A DNA stretch of 64,000 nucleotides from Pyxicephalus adspersus (GCF_032062135.1 NC_092862.1:98024547-98088546); one strand, 5' to 3'. Counted from the first letter of the stretch, positions 25,450-37,704 are shown. A program made the numbers and translations. Notes: generated by a model from the letters alone, not told the origin.

Positions 25450-26017
25450 TTTTAAGTGACAATTCACTAATGTTGTTATAACATGACTGCTTTGTGTTGC
25501 ACGATAAACAAACAAATAAACTAACGATAAACAAACAGTAAGCACATATCTGATAGGTGTTAAGCATTGACTCTTTGAGTGTTCTATTCATATTGCATAG
25601 CCAGTTTAGACCTATCAAAGTAACTTACTTGGCAAAAAAAACTAAATTTAGCTCAACTAATGTAAATGGTTATATTCAGCATTTATCGAATTAAAGCTGC
25701 AGAGCCACCTAGTGGTTTTAAAAGAAATTACCACAAATAATAAAATTGATTATTGCCACAAAGACACATTACTGACCATTCTATTACATGACATGCCCCG
25801 TGTAGTGCATTTTAGGTTATACTTTCAATAGACACAAGGCAGGGCAATGTATATACCCTAATTTCTAAAAATTATAAAATCTTTAAAATGTCTTGTTCAT
25901 GTATTCTCTATTATAAATTGTTAGCCTTCTGTCTATATCTCCCAATTTCTTTATCTATCCCAATGGCTTCCAGTGAAGATGATATATAGCTGTACTTATT
26001 TGCACAGTACGTCTCTT

Positions 26018-26478
26018 GCATGGGAAGAATGTCACCCTTAAGCTGCGTACACACTTCCAATTTTTGTCGTTGGAAAGGATATTTCACGATCCTTTCCAAC
26101 AACAAGGGAGTGCACGATGCATGAACGGTGCTGTACATACAGCACCGTTCATGCTCTATGGAGAGGGGAGGGGGAGAGCGACGGAGCGGCACCCTGCTGC
26201 GCGCTCTCCCCTTCCCTTTCATTAGGATCGGCTGTCGTCCATCGTCCGTGGATCCGGCAGGTCGGTCGTCCGGACGATGGACGACACCAACTGTACACAC
26301 GCCAGATTTTCGCCCGATAATTGGCCGATGCCGATTATCGGGCGATAAAAATCTGACGTGTGTACGTAGCTTTACAGATAGCCAAAAAGATCACTGGTGT
26401 CACTTAAAATGACCTCAGAGGCACAAATTTCTCATTGCTCAAGGAACCCTTTGTAACCTCAGGTTGAGAAACACTGGT
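26018..26478 (-). mobile_element. hAT-like short element fragment, split by a Harbinger-like element
   Basis: The pieces 26018-26040 (TGGGAAGAATGTCACCCTTA) and 26375-26478 (CAGATAGCCAAAAAGATCAC to GGTTGAGAAACACTGG) are continuous in the other hAT-like copies (28.98, 41.77, 44.92, 51.15 kb), where CTTACAGATAGCC is uninterrupted. The element at 26041-26371 therefore inserted into it. The end GGTTGAGAAACACTG is the inverted end of the family. Confidence 0.85.
26041..26371 (+). mobile_element. PIF/Harbinger-like short element with TTA target duplication
   Basis: Inverted ends AGCTGCGTACACAC and GTGTGTACGTAGCT flanked by TTA on both sides (26038-26040, 26372-26374). The interrupted hAT-like copy shows a single TTA at the empty site. 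The TTA duplication fits the TWA preference of PIF/Harbinger. Inside are three hairpins: GTTGGAAAGGAT/ATCCTTTCCAAC (26066-26102), GGTGCTGTA/TACAGCACC (26129-26149) and TCGCCCGATAAT/ATTATCGGGCGA (26310-26346), plus a GC-rich block. It has no coding capacity. Confidence 0.85.
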
Positions 26479-27279
26479 CTAGAAATTTGCACCCGGTCAA
26501 TTTGGATTACGAGGATTGTACCAGAACATAATAGGGTTAAGCATTAGGATAACGTCGTCCATAAAATAAAATCATCCTTTTTCTTCTCACAGATATATTT
26601 ATGCGACGGTGCTTGCAAATGATGCAGAATTTTCTGCTGACAAATTTATACATCCCACGGTGCGACTCAATGCCAATATCTCTGCAATAAAACCCAGCAG
26701 GGATTATCACTTTTATTCAAACAATTCCAATTTATGATGAATTTTCATGTGGCTGTTTAAGTATGAGTGGATTTATATCCTGTCATTCTGTTTTTCTCAT
26801 CTTAGAATTCCTCCATTTTTAATAAGATGTTTTTTTTTATTCTCTTTGTTATTTTGGCTCAGAGACAATGCTGTAGAGAGCAGACAATAACAGCTGAGAC
26901 TACACGTTAAATCAATTGTTTTACTCAATCAGTTACACATCCCACAGACAGAATCTGTAGAATTTGGTATTAATTAGTCAAGGTGAATATCCCTGATTAC
27001 AAGTCCCAAGAACGACCCACATGTACAAAGTTCTGGAAAGCTGTAACAAAGTATATCCTGAAAAACGAACAGACTCAAAACTCAGGTATGATACATAAGA
27101 AAGATTGTCTTTGGCAGCAATAAGGTGTCAGATATAATTATCTATATGCTCAGTTTACTGGAAAAGGTCCTGGAAAAGAAGTTGCTGCTTGTCCTTTTTG
27201 TTTAATAGATGAGGCTTTTCTGCTACAATTTTCATTGCTTTGGCTCGTTTTCATTATTATCACTGTCTCCATTCACATT

Positions 27280-27588
27280 AGGCAGCACTTTAAAAAGTCT
27301 AAAGTCTCTAAGTGTCCTTCAAATGGACTCACAAACTAATGTCCCTACATTGGTCATATGTCAATAATACAGTCTATGATCAATTTGGGGGGGGGAGCTA
27401 ATTAACATAACGACATGGTATTTTTTTTGGAATATGGGAGGAAACCCGGAGTACCCAGAGGTAACCCATGCAAACACGGGGAGAACCTGCAAACTCCATG
27501 CAGATAGTGATCCGGCTGGGATTCGAACTTGGGACCTAGCGCTGCAAAGGCCAGAGTGCTATCCTCAAAGCCACCATACTGCCCATCG
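27280..27588 (-). mobile_element. tRNA-derived SINE, copy 2
   Basis: Minus orientation. The head at the right edge reads GGGCAGTATGGTGGCTTTG, then ATAGCACTCTGGCCTTTGCA and AAGTTCGAATCCC (box B). The body has CTCCCCGTGTTTGCATGGG. This is the most complete head of the copies here. Confidence 0.9.
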
Positions 27589-27589
27589 T

Positions 27590-28975
27590 ATTAATATAGA
27601 TTAAAGCATTATCAATGTAAAAATAGGACACTAATGGGTTAACGTGTGAAAATTGCGCAATTATGAGGGACACTAGGGAAAAGGTTAAAACATTTATACC
27701 AGTGGTCAATTTGTTACGCAAGCTGCCATGGGGGCCACTATGGGGCCACATTTAAGATCACAACAAACCCAAATTCAATGGCATACAAAAGAAAGCTTAA
27801 AAATTCATAAAACTGGCAGTAAACATAAAAACTGGGAGCAAACATAAACATACATGCTAAATTTACCCTGAAATACAGGAGTTTGATGCTATGCTACAAG
27901 AGATTGTTGGGGGTGTTTACCAAGTTACAAGAGACCCGTTCCAATACATGGGACCATACCATGTTACAATAGTCTACATTAAGATTTAAGCAACTTTTCC
28001 AAACTTCTGATATGATACAAGGGACTATTCAAGGCCACTTCTAAAGTAAAGTGGCTGCCAATTTACACAAGGTTGCTAGCGAGTGCTGCCAGGTTACAAG
28101 AAGCTATTACAGACTGTCGTCAGGTTAGAGACTGCTAGAGATTGTTGACAAGTTACAAAACTTAGACAGAGATTGCTGCTAAATTACAGGATCCTGATAG
28201 GCTGTTTTATCATAAATAATATGGGCAAAACATGATTCTTTAATGATTCCTGCATAAAGCAAGCCCTGGGTCCCAACCTGGCCCACAATAGTACTTACTA
28301 TATCACAACCCAGACCACTGCAGGGCTAAAGTCTTAGCCATTAGTGTATTGTAGTTATGGTTAAAAAAAATGTAAAATTTATAGTGCTGTCAGCTTCTGT
28401 GACTGAGTTTAATGATGCTAGAAGTGCTTTAGAAAGTTCCGGCTAACTTTCCTGCTAAGGTCAACACATTAAGTGTTAAAGTGATTTAACCATAGAACAA
28501 GTCCCAGTTTACCTAAATGTACATGAAGATGTATGAGCTATTAGATTTATTACAAGAAACTGTAACCATTAGCCTTAGTAACAGTCCCCTTGGAGAAAAG
28601 ATTGGAATCATAGCCAAAACTGGGTTATTTTTGCACTATTTCAGGATAGTTTATTGTACTATTAGAAACATTTCCACAGAATGACAAAGTGTTTCCCTAC
28701 AAATCCAATTTATTGATCATGAAACTGCCAATAATGGTTAACGTCCAAATGTACTCTAGGAGGACCAGATATATCCGATGTATAAATGAGTTCCGAAACA
28801 GCTGGCAGGAAACATATTATGGGGACATCTGTCTCTGCATTCTAACAATAGAACTGGGGTTTGTTTATATGGTGAACTAAAACACCTTGATCACATGTAC
28901 TGTAAGGATCATTGGGTATTGCTCATTGTGCGTGTGAAGCCAAATATTCCCTGATAAAGCTCATGAATGTGACAT
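27590..28975. other. bbs9 intron 4, no recognised feature
   Basis: The stretch 27880-28200 repeats 'agttacaag' and 'gctac/ttacaag' words several times, a weak degenerate tandem pattern with no clear unit. Otherwise nothing. Confidence 0.4.
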
Positions 28976-28980
28976 TGGAC

Positions 28981-29224
28981 CAGCGTCTCCCAACCAAGGC
29001 TTCGTTGACCCCTAGAGTTCCTTTAGCAACTTGTGCCTATTGTTCAGTATAAGTGACACCAATCTTTATTCTGGCTATCTGTAATGGTGGCATTTTTCCT
29101 ACTGGCCAGCATTGTATGAGGCACTCTTCCCACTGATCACCAGGCTCATATACTGTGAGCTGTGGATATAGTAATAATAGCAAGTGGTTCCCTGAAGAAC
29201 CGAAAGCTATTTCAAGGGATGCCC
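28981..29224 (+). mobile_element. hAT-like short element, copy
   Basis: Begins CAGCGTCTCCCAACCAAGGC and contains TAAGTGACACCAATCTTTAT, GGCTATCTGTAATGGTGG, TGGCCAGCATTGTATGAGGC and GGTTCCCTGAAGAACC. Same family and order as at 41.77, 44.92 and 51.15 kb. Confidence 0.8.
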
Positions 29225-29724
29225 GTGTTAAATATGCATTAATTATGCCTGCATATCTAATGAAAGGGCCAGTCTTACATCTTTAACCGCCATCCATCAA
29301 CATAAAACATATTCAAAGCCATGATCTTTTAGGCGAAATAAATGGACTTTCCAAGACCTATTTAAAGGATTCCAGACTGCTTTCCCAGCAATCTTGCCAG
29401 GTCATTAATGTTGATACTGTGAACACTGCTGTTCGAAAGCAACCATCAAATATACACAAACCCACAAACGTGTGTATGGAACTGAAACAATCTTCTGTTT
29501 TTTCTAACACATTCTAGGTTCTAATGAACTATATAAAAAAACTAGCCTTCAAATATTGTTTACCTACATGATGTGACAGTTATCCTTGAAATATATAAAC
29601 AGAAATAAATTCCTACAAGCATTCTTGTAAATTGATGTTTTTCTATATTTTAGAGTAAATCAATTGTTCTACCCTGACAAGTTAAACCTGTGCAGAACTT
29701 TTTTACTATTTGTTCAAACAATAC

Positions 29725-29838
29725 CTTTCACTCCTCCAAATGACCCGTGAGTCATATTGCAAGCTGTTCGCTGAAGATTATGTTCATACATTAATTTAAT
29801 CTGATACTGATTGCCGTGCTCCACATTCCCCAATGTAC
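29725..29838 (-). CDS. bbs9: bbs9 coding exon 4
   Basis: 114 bases, residues 110-148, phase 1 in and out. It contains GNVEHGNQYQIKLMYEHNLQ and ACNMTHGSFGGVKG, a strongly conserved BBS9 stretch. Acceptor TTTTTCAG|GTACA, donor GAAAG|GTATTG. Intron 4, which follows toward lower coordinates, is nearly 20 kb and holds most of the repeats of the left half of the window. Confidence 0.97.
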
Positions 29839-30454
29839 CTGAAAAAGAATGAATAGAACCAATTTATGTGAAGAAAAAAAAAGAAGCAAATTTGGCCATA
29901 ATTTGCTAAAAACAACATTCATGTGATGGGGATTGTGTGATTCACACAGAGCATTTTTTTTACATGTTTAAAAAAAAAAACACAACTGTAAAAATTGCTT
30001 TAGAGCCACCAATCAGATTCAGTTCTGCATTGGGAAATGACAGCTACAATGTGAATTTAAGTCATTTTAGACACTTGAAATAAGATTCTATTTATTGCCA
30101 TGTTTTCAGACTCACTTAAACTACTCAATTAGATTAAAAAAAGGCCACAGTTCACAGATCTCAAATGCAAGTGAATGCACATAGAAGTTACCACTCTCTT
30201 CCCACTTTTCAAAAAGCACACATCACACTAAATGCTATGACCAAGAATAGATGGTAACAATGAATCGTGCTGGTCCACCCACAATCACATATAATAAATA
30301 TAGTGTATTTTTTTTTTAGGCACTTTTGAGTTTACTTTACTTTTAACTACTAAACAGAAGATGCTTTCTGAGATCCCATTTATTACAACAATCCAATAAT
30401 ATATCTAAACATTTTCACTCCCTGTTAAAATTTAAATGTTTTTTAGATAACTAC

Positions 30455-30519
30455 CTGAGACAGAATATACACATAATTTTCTTGGATGTAATACAGCAAG
30501 ATGCAGAAGTTCTGTACCC
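30455..30519 (-). CDS. bbs9: bbs9 coding exon 3
   Basis: A short 65-base exon, residues 88-110, phase 2 in and phase 1 out. It encodes GTELLHLAVLHPRKLCVYSV, nearly identical to vertebrate BBS9. The acceptor is CTCTTTTAG|GGG; the donor TCTCAG|GTAGTT is acceptable though not strong. Too short to stand out as an open reading frame; found by homology and phase. Confidence 0.95.
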
Positions 30520-30630
30520 CTAAAAGAGAAAATGAATAGATATTAACAAAATGCTATCTGGCACGTGGTAAGAAAGGCAAACATTACAAAACAAATAAAG
30601 ATATCCAGTTTTGATCAAAACACAAAATTG

Positions 30631-30700
30631 TAAAAAAAAAAAAAAAAAAAAAAAAAAGAAGCTGCATGATGTGTCCTTAACAATAATAATAATAATAATG
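30631..30700. repeat. poly(A) run and (AAT)n
   Basis: A run of about 27 A at 30631-30657 and six AAT units at 30683-30700, in bbs9 intron 2. Confidence 0.9.
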
Positions 30701-30979
30701 TCTATGGTAAAAATCCAAACCTGTAAAAAATCCGATACACCAGATGATATTATTCATAAACCTTTCTGTTATATATGGCATTGAAGTGTGTGTGCTATAT
30801 TAGTTTGGAATAAACAAAACAAAAAAAAACAGAAAATCTTGCAAAAGTATAACGTCCTGTGCTCTTTGCCTCTGCTGACTGCTATCATTTAGCCTTGTTC
30901 TCCTCTCAACTCTTCTCCTAGGAGAACGGGGCAGGGTCCTCTCCTCCTGTATCACTTTCTGTATTCGTCTGTCATCTGC

Positions 30980-31052
30980 AACCCCTATTTAATGTACAGC
31001 GCTGCGTAATATGTTGACGCTATATAAATCCTGTTTATTAATATTATTATTA
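30980..31052 (+). mobile_element. SINE 3' tail fragment
   Basis: TAATGTACAGCGCTGCGTAA then TATGTTGACGCTATATAAATC and TTATTAATATTATTATTATG: the 3' end of the local tRNA-derived SINE in plus orientation, head absent (5'-truncated copy). Confidence 0.8.
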
Positions 31053-31206
31053 TGTCTGTCTGAGAACTACAGAAAATCTCTCTATGTGACAGAGAACAGG
31101 AGGGGGCATCCTAAAACAGTTACTTTCATAGGGTGACAATCCTTTATCTACACAGATATGTCCTAGGACAGCAAGTGTGTTACAAGCAGATTTGCTAGGA
31201 GAAAGT

Positions 31207-31495
31207 GAAGCTACGTACACACATCAAATTTGTTTCGCCAGATAATCAGCTTTGGGCAGATATCGGGCGAGAAATTTGCGTGTGTACAGCCTGCGTCGTT
31301 CATCGTCCGTGGATCCGTCCTGGCGATCCTAATGCAAGGGAAGGGGGAGAGCGCGCAGCAGGGTGCCGCTCCGTCGCTCTCCCCCCCTCCATACAGCAGA
31401 ACGGTGCTGTATGTACAGCACTCGTTCATGCATCGTGCGGTTCTTATCGTTGGAAAGGATCATGAAAGATCCTTTCCAAGGACAAGAATTGCACG
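31207..31495 (-). mobile_element. Harbinger-like short element, reversed copy
   Basis: Ends AGCTACGTACACAC and CACGTGTGTATGCGGCT. Hairpins appear in reverse order relative to the 26 kb copy: the GATAATCAGC/GGGCAGATATC region, GGTGCTGTATGTACAGCAC (31402-31420), and GTTGGAAAGGATC...GATCCTTTCCAA (31449-31479). GC-rich block CGCGCAGCAGGGTGCCGCTC shared with 26 kb in reverse. Confidence 0.85.
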
Positions 31496-31499
31496 TGTG

Positions 31500-34400
31500 T
31501 ATGCGGCTTAAAAGGACCAAAATGCCTGAAAAACACCACATTGAAGGATTGGTGCGTAGCAATATATCACATTTTTGTTGTTAAGTTTAGATACATTGCA
31601 AGGGGTCTCGTTATAAAGCAGTAAATCTGACATTCAGCAAACATTCTCTCGTGGTGAATCAATCACTGCCATTGAAAACACACGGACCTGGATGATTTTA
31701 CAATGGAGAATATTTGCCGAATGTCAGGTTCACTTTTTTTTTACATAGACCCCATAGTGTAACCTATTATCCTACAGTTCTAGCATTTTTTAGACCAGCG
31801 AAGGCTTACAAGGGCTGTCGACAGTTGTCCTTGTTTATTAAAGTATTTTACAAAGGAGTTGCCAAACTCTTGCTTAATCAAATATAAAGGATTGATGTTG
31901 AGGCCTACCAGTTGTAGTGGCTCTAAGAATTTAGCTGTAGACAAACCTTCACAAATTAAATGTAAATGAATTAATGACACTGAAAAGCAAACTATTTAGT
32001 GTGTGTCAGTGCAATATGAAAAGAGATTTCATTTAATTATAGTAGATGGATTTTACAAATAAATTGCATAAGGGTAGGTGGTTTGGAGTTCAGTATAGGC
32101 TGTTTTTTTGTTTGTCTGTTTTTTTAACTAACTCTGCTTTTTAATTTGTTGTGAAAAGGTTCAGGTGAATGTTTCTAAGTTTCAAACTGAACTGTACTTT
32201 TTTGTTAGCTAAATGATTTTATGGTGAAGTCTATGACAAATAATATAATAAAACGAATGCATTTATTATTGAATGATTGTGCTGTTAAACACTATGGATA
32301 GATACATTGTACATCAAAAAATTGATGGATGTAAAAAATTGTGATAGTTATTATTATTGCAGAAAAATGAATATCATTCTGAATGTAACTCTTGTTGAGT
32401 GAAAAACATAGGGGATATGTTGTTTAATTACACTGTAATATTGTGTTTTGTAAATACTCATTTTGTTTGTTCATATTGATTGATGGTTAAAGATTTTAAT
32501 GGTATAAATACAGAGATGTTGTCATTTTAATTGTGGACATTTACCTAAATAATTGCCTAATACATGTGAAAATTATAAAAATATAAAATACACTATGATA
32601 TGTCTAAGCCTGTCTGCCTGCTTATTTCCTCAAATCCAGACCTGTCTAGAAAAATCTCAAGCATCTCTGCAAAGCATGAAAATTATTTTACATAGTGAAG
32701 CACATTGCACAGCAGATTGCTATAACACATATGCAAAATCTCTTTTCAAATGTTTACACGATCATAATAACATTGAACTAGTAATTATTCATTTTAGAAT
32801 TAGTAGTTGGAAATGGCAGCCTTTAAGCAATGCAATAAACATTACTGGTATACAGGATGGTCCCATTCAGACTATCTTTTTCTTTAGCATTAAAGCATTC
32901 CTCTCATCTGAAATTTGACTGAATAGTGATCTACACTTGTTCTACAGAAATACAGAGTTAATCCCTGAAAACCACCAGCTAATATGATCCTCTCTGTGTT
33001 CATTAAAAGAGAATGAAAACATCCAGCCCTGCTAAGATGGATAGTGCGGAGTACTCCAATAGGTTGGTGTTTGTCAGGGAGCGCTTCCTGTTGTATTTCC
33101 AGAGAACAGCTAGCCGCTACCAAAAGCTGTGTACTGTCTAAAGCAGTAGAAATCCGAGTATAGAAAGCTACCAATATCTCCCGTCACCCCGCTTTTCCAC
33201 TTGCTCAACAAAAAAATAGGCATTCCCAATCAGTATACTTTGAATAAAATTTTGTCAGATTCAATGTCATCATTTAATAATTTTTGCACTGGGTTAAGCA
33301 TAGGCATACTGGCATACTTAAGCAAAAATAAGAAAGCCCCATTTAACCAAACAACCTTACAGTATGCAGACTACATCATGGCACTTGGCACTCATATTTT
33401 TTTTATTATAAATGCAGATATAAGACAACCTTCTGGCTCACGACCAGGTTTTAATACTTTAAATGCCAGGTAATATTTATCTTGACATCAATGTTATTTA
33501 TTGCATTTACAAACAAGTAATAAATCCTAACGTAAGAACTGCTTAGCATTGATATCAGACAAACTTGAAAAATTAATCAATCTCAGCGCAGACATCATGT
33601 CCCTACTACGTCCAATTTCCATGAACATTGTGTGATTAATTATTCTCATTGTAAAAGGCGGTATGCAAGCTAAAATAAGATGTTCTGCAAAGAAGGAATG
33701 TATAATGTGACTATTTCTCATATTTAGTAAATCAATGTTTAACTAAAACCAGCACTTTGATCTTATATGATGCTTCTGTATATTCTAGTACTAGACAGCC
33801 ACACAGTATTGGAGTCTCAGTACTGTTACTCCAACCACGAGTGTCAGTAATTGATGCAATTTTAAATTTAGAAATGTCTGAGCATCTGAAAAGGCCAGGA
33901 ATGTATTATAATGCTGCTATCTGAAAACGTATGTATTCTAAGCAGAGTGGATCTCCAAACTAAAAGGGAAGGAAAAAATGTAATGATGGCCAACACTGGT
34001 TTTTAGGTGCACAACCAGAAAAATGATCAATATCTTCCATATATTGATTTAGTAGTGGTTACTAAAACACTCCAAAATGGCAGCTGTTGGTATTACAGAC
34101 GGTACCAAGTACTAAACCCTATGTGATTAATGTTCAGGAAACAATAACCCTTAATGTTTAGGAAAGATCACATTTATTACAATTAATTTAGAAGCTTCAT
34201 GAAGCCATGTGCACAATTGCTGTATTTTTAGGCAAATATTTTGAGTGGACATTTGTTAAAAAGCCAGCTCTGCATGCTCATCAGAAACCATTGAGTCAGC
34301 AAGGGTCAACCATCCCTGTGGAAACATCTTGTTGAGTCATTGTACATCTGCTTAAAAATCCTGTTAAACATTCTGAAAAGCAAAATTATTAAATTACTGG

Positions 34401-36140
34401 CAGAATAAGGTTTTCTAAACCAGAACCAATACACTGACTTTGCCACAGTATTTATAATAAGACAGTTTTATAAAGTGAAATTAAAGATACAAAATGTTAC
34501 TAGGTATTTTTCTTTCACAGAAACCACTGACAATGAAACTCCTTGCAATCTCAGTTTTTATTAATGTATGCTCTATGTTCATTCCCAGAACCTGTAAGAG
34601 AAGGGTACTGGGTGTTAAGCCAATGTACCCATATTTAAGTAAATACATCATCAGTGACTGACTTACAGCAAACCAGGAAGAAGATCGGAAAAATATGTCA
34701 GTGGCTGTGGATGGATTGTGAACAGATTGCCAGCCCCAAATTACCAGAGGAGAATATGTGTGGTGCAATGTGAGCTCCAGAGACCTGAGACAGATTTGGC
34801 TCTTTAGTAAATAAATACGCATTTTGTAGTTTAAAGTGCATGTGTAATTGTAGGAAACCATATACCGTTGCACTGTTTTTTAATGATTTGTTTGGCTGAT
34901 TTAGCTGACTCCATCCCTAGATAAAAACTTGTAATATATACAACGCTGTAAGGAAAAGTAGTAACACTAACTTGTCCTGCCACCCATTACACCATTTTTT
35001 CTCTGTTGCACAGCATTCCACACTTCTATAAAGGTCAGACGACTAGTACCCCTCTGCATATTGTAGTTGCATCCTCTGGCCCCTATGTTACTACAGAACA
35101 CAGTATTAAGGTAGGGGTCAGCGGATGGAACAAAAGCCCATAGTGGATGTCCAGGCATATAACATTTTCCAAAGTCTAGGGGACGCAGAAGATTTTTCAG
35201 CCACTGGGTTCTTATGGAGAAAAGGAATCAGCGAAAGAGGTGGTAGGACACGTAAGTTTTGTTTTCCCTACTGGCTGGCCTATTTTCAATTTTTTAAACT
35301 AGTAACAGTGTGTTATTAAATAAAACCTACTCTGTGCCCCTGGAAGCCAAAGCAATGTGGTCAAGTTATTGGTGCCTTCCCAGCAGTATATACTTACTTT
35401 GATTTACTTCAATGGACACTCAATTCTGCCACCGCAAGTGCCAAATATATCCAGTACTTCTGGGTATGGAGCAGCATGTGACTTACCCCCCCTCCTCCCA
35501 TTTGACAGCACTTGTGCTTGGAATTTGGCTCAGGGCAAATTTTCTCAGCCCTGTGTAAGCTACAAATTAAACAACTTTTCCTTACACTCAGAAGCTAAAC
35601 TAAGCTTCTTTCTTAAACACCCAGAAGCTAAACCAATCAACCTGTACTTTACCCATGAAATCTAGCAACTCCTGAGGAACATGCTTTAGACTTAATGGGT
35701 AAAGTACAGGTTTTGTTTCAGGACCAAACTACATGAATAATAATAGGATCATGATAGCAATGCACATAAAAGAGCTAAGAAGAGCTAACAGATTTTAAGA
35801 ACTGTTTTCAATGACCAATATAAAAATTGTAATACGGTATTACTACAAATTAATAGCTGAAAAACAGGTAATTCTAAGCAAGATGTTAAACTGCTAAGAA
35901 GCACTACATTAAAATCTCCCACTTAAAGCTCTAAAAATAATGCCCATAACTAAGTAGTTAATTCAAAAACATTTGCACAGAGTTGCACTATATTCAATTT
36001 TAGAAACAATTATTCCATGCTCTCAAATGCCAATTCTCTAGCTTGCTCTTGATGCTAGGCAGTTAGAAGCATAGGATTATGGCAGATTAGTTTGATAACA
36101 GCAAATAGCTGCTGAATGCAGATCATTGGTTAACATATGT
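31500..36140. other. bbs9 intron 2, no recognised feature
   Basis: Intron sequence between a Harbinger-like element and exon 2. A perfect 16-base inverted repeat lies at 35641-35656/35695-35710 (CCTGTACTTTACCCAT). No gene seen. Confidence 0.5.
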
Positions 36141-36146
36141 ACTTAC

Positions 36147-36297
36147 GAAACAAACTTTCCCACTTCTACTTGGAGTACGGGATCCCGTAACTGAACCTCG
36201 AACAACAAATCTTCTGCCTGATTGGCATCACCAGCTTTCAGAGGATGGGGAGAGAATATGCGGAGGTATCCACTGTAACTACCAACAATTATCTTGT
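36147..36297 (-). CDS. bbs9: bbs9 coding exon 2
   Basis: 151 bases, residues 38-88, entering in phase 1 and leaving in phase 2. It reads DKIIVGSYSGYLRIFSPHP and later LRDPVLQVEVGKFVS, characteristic of the BBS9 propeller. The acceptor is TTTCCGTAG|AC and the donor TTTC|GTAAGT. Differences from human BBS9 are conservative substitutions. A SINE on the opposite strand starts only about 95 bases upstream of the acceptor. Confidence 0.97.
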
Positions 36298-36392
36298 CTA
36301 CGGAAACAAAAATATTTATTTTGTATTTGCTACTTGCTGCAGTAGGAATGTGTTATCAGTGCAGGAGGAAACAGGTAAATAATAATTTCTAA

Positions 36393-36690
36393 ACACTGTT
36401 TGTGGGCAGCACAGAGGCCTTTGCAGCGCTAGGTCCCAGGTTCGAATCTCAGCCAGGTCACTATCTGAATGGAGTTTGCAGGTTTTCTCCAGGTACTCCC
36501 ACATTCCAAAAACATGCAGATAGATGAATTGGCTTCACCCAAAATTCACCTAAGACTTTATTAAAGACAAATGACAAATGACTGAGGTAGGGACATTAGA
36601 TTGTGAGCACCTTTAAAGGACAGATAGTGACATGACTATGGACTTTGTTAAGCGCTGCGTAATATGCTGGCACTGCAACAACTGCACTTT
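36393..36690 (+). mobile_element. tRNA-derived SINE, copy 3, next to bbs9 exon 2
   Basis: Plus orientation: TGTGGGCAGCACAGAGGCCT, TTGCAGCGCTAGGTCCCAGG and GTTCGAATCTC (box B), then the conserved body and ACATTAGATTGTGAGCACC, ending GCGCTGCGTAATATGCTGGC. Part of the head between the start and box B is deleted. It lies antisense to bbs9, about 95 bases upstream of the exon 2 acceptor. Confidence 0.88.
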
Positions 36691-37425
36691 CAGTGCTGCT
36701 TCCAACATTTTAAAAATATACAGTAAGAATACCATTATGGAAAATATAGGATTCCTTCATGTGCCTGCAGCCTCCCAAACCTAACTGTCATGGCCAAATG
36801 CTAGGCCATCCTGATTTCAACTTTTGGGTAATATTGGCATTTGCTACTAAGCCCTGTTTCTATGCATTCCTAATGGCCCACCGTGCAGCCTAACTCAGAA
36901 GGCAAAAAGAAATGGGTGGCTAAAAGTTCGGTAAAAAGAATTGCACTATTGTAAAAACACATAAAATGTGTACTGTAATATGTACAAAATGAGTACTACA
37001 AGGATAAAAGCAAAGAACAATATCATCAATTGTGCTGAATATTGTGCCATTATTTTGTACAATGTATAAAGAACAGTTCTGCATACTTTAACAAAAGCTC
37101 TGTAAATGGGTTGGGTTGGCACATAACAAAAATCTATTCTTTTAAATTCAGACTTAAGTGTTCCATATGTGTTCTAAAGTAGAGTGGGATTCTTAAAGAG
37201 AACCAGCTGATTACCCCCTCCCATGTCTGCCTGAAGACAGCACAGAGCAGCTCTATCTAAAGTAAATCTTCCTTTGGCTACAGGTTACAAGTCTATTCTC
37301 TGGGTATACACCACATCCTTATATCACATGCAAAATAAAAAAAAATTTGATTATCGGATAAAAGATTGTAGGATCACATGCCATTCATTTTAAAAGAACA
37401 GTTTACAAAATCCAGATGTGTTTAC

Positions 37426-37537
37426 CTTGTCCTGAACCACTGTTGTCAACATCAGCCACCGACAGACATCCCTGGTCAAACTCTTCATTTTCTCCCAGTG
37501 ATGCCGACCACCAATCCCGAGCTTTAAACAGAGACAT
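37426..37537 (-). CDS. bbs9: bbs9 coding exon 1
   Basis: Residues 1-37 plus one base. The ATG is at 37537-37535 in a good context (G at -3). The protein starts MSLFKARDWWSASLGENEEF, almost the same as the human start, which makes the start codon secure. The acceptor places the exon edge at 37539; the donor is CAAG|GTAAAC at 37425/37424. It ends with ADVDNSGSGQ, the first blade of the predicted beta-propeller. A CpG-dense repeat begins 166 bases upstream of this exon in intron 1. Confidence 0.97.
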
Positions 37538-37704
37538 GTCTGCACGCTTCAGAAAGTAAAGATACAAAGCACAAAAGGCAAATAAGATGTCAAAAAGAAT
37601 ATATCTGAATTAAAGGAATTACAGATTTCACACTGAAAATATTGTCTAAATGTATCTCAATTTGAAACCTTTTAAACCTGGTTTATAACAAAATATTGTC
37701 TAAA

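Noticed and set aside
26016..26412. Several open frames in the Harbinger-like copies (also 31.2, 47.0, 61.5 kb)
   Set aside because: Same repeat read in different frames; no transposase motif and no consistent protein across copies.
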